Notes under the pieces: generated by a model
The model's database searches: none
What the model saw: the letters and a program-made list of their open reading frames with translations, nothing else
What the model was told of the DNA's origin: nothing
Part shown: positions 7,129 through 10,732 of the stretch, in pieces
Numbering within the stretch: position 1 is the first letter of the stretch
Layout: each line of letters begins with the position of its first letter
Made by a program: the position numbers and the translations under genes
Source: Candidatus Competibacteraceae bacterium
Lineage (GTDB): Bacteria > Pseudomonadota > Gammaproteobacteria > Competibacterales > Competibacteraceae
Assembly (NCBI GenBank): GCA_007120095.1
Contig: SKOM01000059.1
Span: 1-10,732, forward strand
Reading direction: 5' to 3'
Length of the DNA stretch: 10,732 bases

Positions 7129-8739
7129 TCAACCTCCTGCCGCACGACCCTTCTGCGGAAACAGTCCGCGCGGGTAGCGTTGAATGAACAGAATCACGAA
7201 CACCAATACCAGAATTTTGGCCAACACCGCACCACTCCAGGGTTCGATAAATTTATTAAGCACGCCCAGTGAGAAAGCACCGACCAAGGTTCCCCAGAGA
7301 TTACCGACCCCACCAAATACCACCACCAGGAACGAGTCGATAATGTAGCCCTGACCCAGATTCGGCCCGACATTGGTTAATTGGCTGAGCGCGACACCAG
7401 CGACTCCGGCAATACCCGCACCCAGACCGAAGGTCAAGGCGTCCACCCAGGCGGTACGAACCCCCATTGCCCGTGCCATATTGCGGTTCTGAGTGACCGC
7501 CCGCATTTTCAAACCCAGCCGGGTACGTTTCAGTGCCAGCAGCAGACTGATGAATACCAAGAGGGCGAATATCAGGATGTATAAGCGGTTCCAGGTCAAT
7601 GCTAAGGCTTCGTTGATTTGCCAGGAACCACTCATCCACGAGGGACTGATCACCGGGACGTTTTGTGCGGAAATCGTAGTTCGCGCTAATTGTTGCAGAA
7701 TTAAACTGATACCGAAGGTCGCCAACAGGGTTTCCAACGGACGGCCATACAGAAACCGAATCACTCCGCGTTCAATGGCGATACCAAACAGCCCCGCGAC
7801 GACAAATGCCGCGGGGATAGCGATCAATACCGAATATTCAATCGCCCCTGGGAACAGTTGCTGGATCATATAGGTGGTGTACGCCCCGATCATGATCAGC
7901 TCACCATGGGCCATATTAATCACCCCCATCACCCCGAAGGTGATGGCCAGACCAATAGCGGCGAGCAACAGCACCGACCCCAGACTCAGGCCGAAGAACA
8001 CATTCTCTAGGAGTCGATAATACTCCAGGCGGCGTTGAATACTGGCCAGCGCCTCAGCCGCTGCATCGCGCACTGCGGCCTCAGGATCGTCCTCACTGAT
8101 CGTCCGCAGACGATTACGCACTTGGGATTGTAAATTGCCGGTTAAGTGCTCAATGGCGGCCATGCGCACCGCCGGCTCGTCAGCGTCCAAGCGACTTAAT
8201 GCCATGGCGACCTCGATAGCGGCCAATACCCGAGGTTCGGTTTCCTGCGCCAGTTGCTCTTGCAGTAGCGTCAGGTTTTCCGGATCAGGACTCGCCATCA
8301 ACCGTCGCACTGCCGCCAGCCGGATTGTTGCATCGGGATCATTGAGACTGGCTCGAGCCAAGGCGGCGCGAATCTGAGTGCGCAGGGCGTTATTAATGCT
8401 GATACGACTCAGATCACGCCGCCCAACGGTGCCGAGATCTTCACCACTGAGGGCATCGGTGATTTCAAAGTCACGCCCGACTTGATTGACAACGACCACC
8501 CGTCCATCCGTACGTAGGGTTTGCAAGCTGCCCGCCAGCATGGTTTCCAGAATCTCCACTGCCCGCGGATGGCCACTGCGGGCGATGCGCTCGACCGCCT
8601 GGCCGGTTTGGACAAAATTGTCCGCATCGAGCTGTTGCACCAGCTCGGCGAATCCCGCTTCAGCGGGGGCAGGTTCGGCCACGGCCAAAGCGGGCCACCC
8701 TGCCAGCAGTATCAACACTAACAATGCGGCTTTTCCCAT
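7129..8739 (-). CDS. urtB: Urea ABC transporter permease subunit UrtB with periplasmic N-terminal extension
   Basis: UrtB is the partner permease of UrtC (LivH family), in the inner membrane. Of its 536 residues only about 245-536 form the permease core. It contains GSVLLLAAIGLAITFGVMG, GVINMAHGELIMIGAY and the cytoplasmic loop TRLGLKMRAVTQNRNMARAMGV, cut here only by description. In front lies a signal peptide (hydrophobic core at 4-20, likely cleavage after ALAVA, residue 21) and about 220 residues rich in Ala, Leu, Arg and Glu. This part has repeating helical patterns such as PDATIRLAAVRRLMASPD, EPRVLAAIEVAMALSRL and PAVRMAAIEHL, which look like HEAT-type repeats. Long N-terminal regions are known in proteobacterial UrtB. 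ATG 8739 is chosen because it starts the signal peptide and has GAGGTGGG upstream. It is 20 bp after urtA. Confidence 0.94.
   Translation of the reverse strand: MGKAALLVLILLAGWPALAVAEPAPAEAGFAELVQQLDADNFVQTGQAVERIARSGHPRAVEILETMLAGSLQTLRTDGRVVVVNQVGRDFEITDALSGEDLGTVGRRDLSRISINNALRTQIRAALARASLNDPDATIRLAAVRRLMASPDPENLTLLQEQLAQETEPRVLAAIEVAMALSRLDADEPAVRMAAIEHLTGNLQSQVRNRLRTISEDDPEAAVRDAAAEALASIQRRLEYYRLLENVFFGLSLGSVLLLAAIGLAITFGVMGVINMAHGELIMIGAYTTYMIQQLFPGAIEYSVLIAIPAAFVVAGLFGIAIERGVIRFLYGRPLETLLATFGISLILQQLARTTISAQNVPVISPSWMSGSWQINEALALTWNRLYILIFALLVFISLLLALKRTRLGLKMRAVTQNRNMARAMGVRTAWVDALTFGLGAGIAGVAGVALSQLTNVGPNLGQGYIIDSFLVVVFGGVGNLWGTLVGAFSLGVLNKFIEPWSGAVLAKILVLVFVILFIQRYPRGLFPQKGRAAGG
7133..7138 (-). 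promoter_or_regulatory. Ribosome binding site deciding the urtC start
   Basis: A perfect AGGAGG on the minus strand inside the 3' end of urtB, followed by TTGATGATG. Its 6-base spacing to the second ATG (7126) is better than the 3-base spacing to the first (7129). Confidence 0.6.
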
Positions 8740-8759
8740 GACCTCACCCACCTCGTAGC

Positions 8760-10043
8760 TTATTCGTAGCTTTGACCGGAGCACTGTCCTGTGCGGATAT
8801 TGAAGTTGCCGCAGGACACCGGCGGTAACCAATCGGCGATGATCTCGCGGCTACCGGGCAGATAATTTGACCAGGCATCGCCGATGACCGTACCGGGGGT
8901 TTGCCAGACTATATCGAACTGGCCATCGGTTTGAATTTCACCGATTAACACCGGTTTGGTGATGTGATGATTGGGAAACATGGTGGCATGGCTACCGGTG
9001 AGGTTAGGCACGGTCACGCCATACATGGCCTGGCGCACTGCATCGACTTCCGTGGTGCCGGCAATTTCCACCGCCTTCGCCCACATATTGAAGCCGATAT
9101 AATGGGCCTCCATGGGATCATTGGTCACCCGATCGGGATTACCGATGAAATCAATCCACGCATCAATAAAATCGTAATTCACGTCTACATCGGCACTCAT
9201 GAAATAATTCCATGCGGCGAGATGCCCGACCAGGGGGCCGGTATCGATGCCAGACAATTCTTCTTCACCGACGGAGAAGGCGATAACAGGGATGTCTTCA
9301 GCGGTAATGCCTTGGTTGGCCAGTTCACGGTAAAATGGCACATTAGCGTCGCCGTTGATGGTCGATACCACACCGGTGGGCTTACCGGCACTGCCGAACT
9401 GGCGAATATCGGCGACAATCGATTGCCAATCGGCATGACCAAAGGGGGTATAGTTAATCATGATGTCTTCATCAGCGACGCCATGATCTTTGAGATATTG
9501 CTCCAGAATACGGTTGGTGGTGCGCGGGTACACATAATCCGTACCGGCCAGTACCCAACGCTCGATACCGAGCTCATTCATGAAGTAATCCACCGCAGGA
9601 ATGGCTTGTTGATTAGGCGCCGCACCGGTGTAGAACACGTTTTTAGACGATTCTTCACCTTCATACTGCACCGGGTAGAACAATAAGCCATTGAGCTCTT
9701 CAAACACCGGTAGCACGGATTTACGCGCGACCGAGGTCCAGACTCCGAAGACCACATCGACTTGCTCCACTTCGAGCAGCTCGCGGGCGCGCTCCGCAAA
9801 CAGCGGCCAGTCGGAAGCCGGATCCACCACCACGGCTTCCAGCGGACGACCCAGCAAGCCCCCGCGTTCGTTTTGTTGTTCAATCAACATCAACACCGTG
9901 TCTTTCAGTGTGGTTTCACTGATGGCCATGGTGCCGGACAGTGAATGCAGTACGCCGACTTTAATCGGTTCTTGAGCTTGAGCCTGTAAGCTCCAGGTCA
10001 TTGCTAAACAAGAGGTGGCAAAAACGAGTTTTTTCAGATTCAT
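8760..10043 (-). CDS. urtA: Urea ABC transporter substrate-binding protein UrtA
   Basis: UrtA is the periplasmic urea receptor of the importer, a type-1 (leucine-binding-like) binding protein. The 427-residue precursor begins with a Sec signal peptide (Lys4-Lys5, hydrophobic 6-19, AQA at 21-23 with likely cleavage after 23). Mature UrtA hallmarks follow: PIKVGVLHSLSGTMAISE near the N-terminus, VFGVWTSVARKSVLPVFEE, GLLFYPVQYEGEESS, YTGAAPNQQAIPAVDY, LAGTDYVYPRTTN and NDPMEAHYIGFNMWA. The PVQYEGEESS and TDYVYPRTTN stretches separate urea/amide receptors from amino-acid receptors. Two cysteines near the C-terminus (SCGNFNIRTGQC) may form a disulfide. The ATG at 10043 has GGGGA seven bases upstream. 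It is the first gene of the urtABCDE operon, preceded by a sigma-54 promoter and NtrC-type sites. Confidence 0.97.
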   Translation of the reverse strand: MNLKKLVFATSCLAMTWSLQAQAQEPIKVGVLHSLSGTMAISETTLKDTVLMLIEQQNERGGLLGRPLEAVVVDPASDWPLFAERARELLEVEQVDVVFGVWTSVARKSVLPVFEELNGLLFYPVQYEGEESSKNVFYTGAAPNQQAIPAVDYFMNELGIERWVLAGTDYVYPRTTNRILEQYLKDHGVADEDIMINYTPFGHADWQSIVADIRQFGSAGKPTGVVSTINGDANVPFYRELANQGITAEDIPVIAFSVGEEELSGIDTGPLVGHLAAWNYFMSADVDVNYDFIDAWIDFIGNPDRVTNDPMEAHYIGFNMWAKAVEIAGTTEVDAVRQAMYGVTVPNLTGSHATMFPNHHITKPVLIGEIQTDGQFDIVWQTPGTVIGDAWSNYLPGSREIIADWLPPVSCGNFNIRTGQCSGQSYE

Positions 10044-10120
10044 CGAGTGTCCCCAGCAGAGATTGATCCGGTGATCGCCGTAACGGCAGGAATGCCATGG
10101 TGCACGGCTCCGGTCAACTG

Positions 10121-10136
10121 AGCATAGGTCGTGCCA
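10121..10136 (-). promoter_or_regulatory. Sigma-54 (RpoN) promoter of the urt operon
   Basis: On the minus strand TGGCACGACCTATGCT matches the sigma-54 consensus TGGCACG-N4-TTGCW with a single mismatch, keeping the invariant GG (-24) and GC (-12) ten bases apart. The predicted start of transcription is near 10110, giving a leader of about 67 bases before the urtA ATG. It lies between urtA and the NtrC-type sites, in the right orientation. Confidence 0.85.
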
Positions 10137-10201
10137 TATGAGAAAACTCTTTGCTTATCTAGAGTATTGGAGACAAATCATCACGGCAGACACGCGTCAT
10201 T

Positions 10202-10218
10202 TGCATTGTTGCGGTGCA
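10202..10218 (-). promoter_or_regulatory. NtrC-binding site, promoter-proximal
   Basis: On the plus strand TGCATTGTTGCGGTGCA is a dyad TGCAT-N7-GTGCA, matching the NtrC consensus TGCAC-N7-GTGCA at 9 of 10 half-site positions. It is centred about 100 bp upstream of the predicted urtA start of transcription. Confidence 0.75.
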
Positions 10219-10233
10219 TCAACACAGGCGGGT

Positions 10234-10250
10234 TGCGCTTTTTTGGTGCA
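10234..10250 (-). promoter_or_regulatory. NtrC-binding site, promoter-distal
   Basis: On the minus strand TGCACCAAAAAAGCGCA is a dyad TGCAC-N7-GCGCA, again 9 of 10 half-site positions. It is centred 32 bp (three helical turns) beyond the first site, about 132 bp upstream of the predicted start, so two NtrC dimers could bind on the same face of the helix. Confidence 0.78.
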
Positions 10251-10261
10251 GGAGAAGGGCT

Positions 10262-10276
10262 AAGACACCAGGTCTT
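10262..10276. repeat. Small palindrome (5-bp stem)
   Basis: AAGAC (10262-10266) and GTCTT (10272-10276) are reverse complements with a 5-base loop. It is short and could be chance, but is the first of four palindromes in a row up to 10376. Confidence 0.3.
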
Positions 10277-10277
10277 G

Positions 10278-10298
10278 ATCATTCCCACGCTGGAGCGT
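10278..10298. repeat. Truncated REP-like element
   Basis: The stretch TTCCCACGCTGGAGCGT (10282-10298) contains the stem ACGCT-GG-AGCGT. It resembles, from memory, one half plus the loop of a common gammaproteobacterial palindrome that reads TTCCCACGC...GCGTGGGAA. Here the right side is broken: CACTGCC follows instead of GGGAA. I call it a decayed or cut copy; it cannot be confirmed without other copies. Confidence 0.4.
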
Positions 10299-10313
10299 CA
10301 CTGCCATTAAGTT

Positions 10314-10364
10314 AAGCCCGCGTAGGTGCGATTACGCTGCCGCTAATCGCACCTACGCGGGCTT
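10314..10364. repeat. REP-like perfect 21-bp inverted repeat
   Basis: Two 21-base arms (10314-10334 and 10344-10364) are perfect reverse complements around a 9-base loop (CGCTGCCGC). The arms contain GTAGGTGCGATTA and TAATCGCACCTAC. Read on the minus strand the centre is GATTAGCGGCAGCGTAATC, recalling the TTAGCGCAGCGTAA-centred palindromes scattered in many gammaproteobacterial and methanotroph genomes. There is no T-run after it, so it is more likely a REP/MITE-like unit than a terminator. Confidence 0.8.
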
Positions 10365-10376
10365 GGTACACCAAGC
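10361..10376. repeat. Second palindrome overlapping the REP-like arm
   Basis: GCTTGG (10361-10366) and CCAAGC (10371-10376) are perfect reverse complements with the loop TACA. The first four bases are shared with the right arm of the 21-bp hairpin, so only one of the two structures can form fully at a time. Confidence 0.5.
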
Positions 10377-10528
10377 CGCAGCCGACGTTCGCCGACGCCC
10401 TGGCCGCCGTGCGGCGGGCCATCTGGCTGACACCGGGTTTTTGCACCTCGCCGTCCGAGCCCGAGACCGTGGAAATTCCCAAAGCGCTCCTGGACCGCTG
10501 GAGCGAGGCGATCCGCTATGCGGCATAA
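10361..10528 (+). pseudogene. C-terminal remnant of a transposase-like gene
   Basis: The frame ending at TAA 10526-10528 encodes AWYTKPQPTFADALAAVRRA followed by about 35 residues ending in IPKALLDRWSEAIRYAA. From memory this matches the C-terminal tail of a DDE-type transposase family whose members end in a pattern like PTFADALAAVRR-LW...KIPRALLERLTDTLCYAA. No start codon or catalytic region is present: the frame runs back through the REP-like palindrome to a stop at 10313-10315. It is clearly GC-richer than the AT-rich DNA that follows, suggesting foreign origin. The left limit is arbitrary. It may instead be the end of an unrelated gene of the same family. Confidence 0.5.
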
Positions 10529-10644
10529 TGGGGAAAGTCGAGCTAAAGTTAAGTCATTAAAGCGGATCAGCAACCACGATTGAAACACATCCAGACAGTA
10601 ACGCCTAACCATGTCAGGCAGTGTGGCTTATAATTATTATTATT
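10529..10644. other. Intergenic AT-rich stretch, no gene seen
   Basis: It carries a 7-bp imperfect stem GCCTAAC/GTCAGGC (10603-10619, one mismatch) and an AT-rich run 10628-10656 that includes TATAAT at 10629-10634 without a good -35. No start codon near it opens a reading frame on the plus strand. On the minus strand the stem would lie downstream of the possible partial gene at the right edge. Confidence 0.3.
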
Positions 10645-10731
10645 TCAAATAAATAATGCTTTGAGCCAATTATCAACAGCGATAGGGCACTGTACTACCT
10701 GCAATTGCTGATGCATCTCTGAAGTTGTGAT
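10645..10731 (-). CDS. Possible C-terminal end of an unknown gene (partial)
   Basis: A minus-strand frame is open from the window edge to a TGA at 10645-10647 and gives 28 residues ending in PIAVDNWLKALFI. I do not recognise it. It has no stop in the visible part and plausible amino-acid composition, but such a short frame can occur by chance. Confidence 0.25.
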   Translation of the reverse strand: MTTSEMHQQLQVVQCPIAVDNWLKALFI

Positions 10732-10732
10732 A

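Noticed and set aside
8964..9686. 240-codon plus-strand open frame antisense to urtA
   Set aside because: The translation, rich in His, Gly and Ile, is a mirror of urtA codon bias. There is no ribosome binding site or domain, and urtA is certain.
4451..10043. CRISPR array, toxin-antitoxin, phage or defence genes
   Set aside because: I looked for regular repeats and for unknown genes beside the transporters. All coding space is filled by the five urt genes, and no such system is present in the window.
10363..10560. 65-codon plus-strand open frame in the right flank
   Set aside because: It is another frame over the transposase-like tail. The in-frame alternative ending at 10528 gives the recognisable protein sequence, while this one is Arg/Ala-rich without motifs.
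10343..10612. 89-codon minus-strand open frame in the right flank
   Set aside because: It starts in AT-rich DNA without a good ribosome binding site and runs antisense through the transposase-like remnant and into the palindrome. The Arg/Gly-rich translation is typical of a shadow frame.

Overview
The window reads as chromosomal DNA of a gammaproteobacterium. The Fur protein, the Urt subunits and the enhancer-type nitrogen promoter all have the gammaproteobacterial form. Coding regions have fairly even, moderately GC-rich composition. I cannot name a genus. From left to right it holds: the last codons of a gabD-like succinate-semialdehyde dehydrogenase (+); dapB (-), a lysine/peptidoglycan gene; a divergent 185-bp gap with a Fur box and -10 element; fur (+); a two-gene iron ABC transporter module, fbpB-fbpC type (+), with no substrate-binding protein gene; a 73-bp convergent junction with an 11-bp inverted repeat; and a complete urea ABC transporter operon urtABCDE on the minus strand (10043 down to 4451). 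Last comes a 690-bp non-coding right flank with the urt control region, a run of palindromes and a transposase remnant.

The fur-fbpB-fbpC block is an iron-homeostasis unit. Fur has all its metal ligands, its own promoter overlaps a Fur box, and a second Fur-box-like palindrome lies between fbpB and fbpC. Iron supply by FbpBC would need a periplasmic ferric-binding protein encoded elsewhere.

The urt genes are tightly packed (20-bp gap, 2-bp gap, 4-bp overlap, 14-bp overlap) and must be one transcript. Upstream of urtA I read a near-consensus sigma-54 promoter (10121-10136, minus strand) and two NtrC-type dyads (10202-10218 and 10234-10250). Their centres are 32 bp apart, about 100 and 132 bp upstream of the predicted start. 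This is almost the same geometry as the enhancer of E. coli glnA, and it predicts that urea uptake is switched on by nitrogen limitation. No urease gene is in the window, and the usual place for one, downstream of urtE, is taken by the convergent iron transporter.

The right flank (10262-10528) holds four small or large palindromes in a row, including a perfect 21-bp-stem REP-like hairpin. It is followed in frame by the C-terminal end of what looks like a decayed transposase. I found no unknown multi-gene system. The most interesting signals are the nitrogen-control region, the internal Fur box, the palindrome/transposase junction and the unusual N-terminal extensions of UrtD and UrtB.
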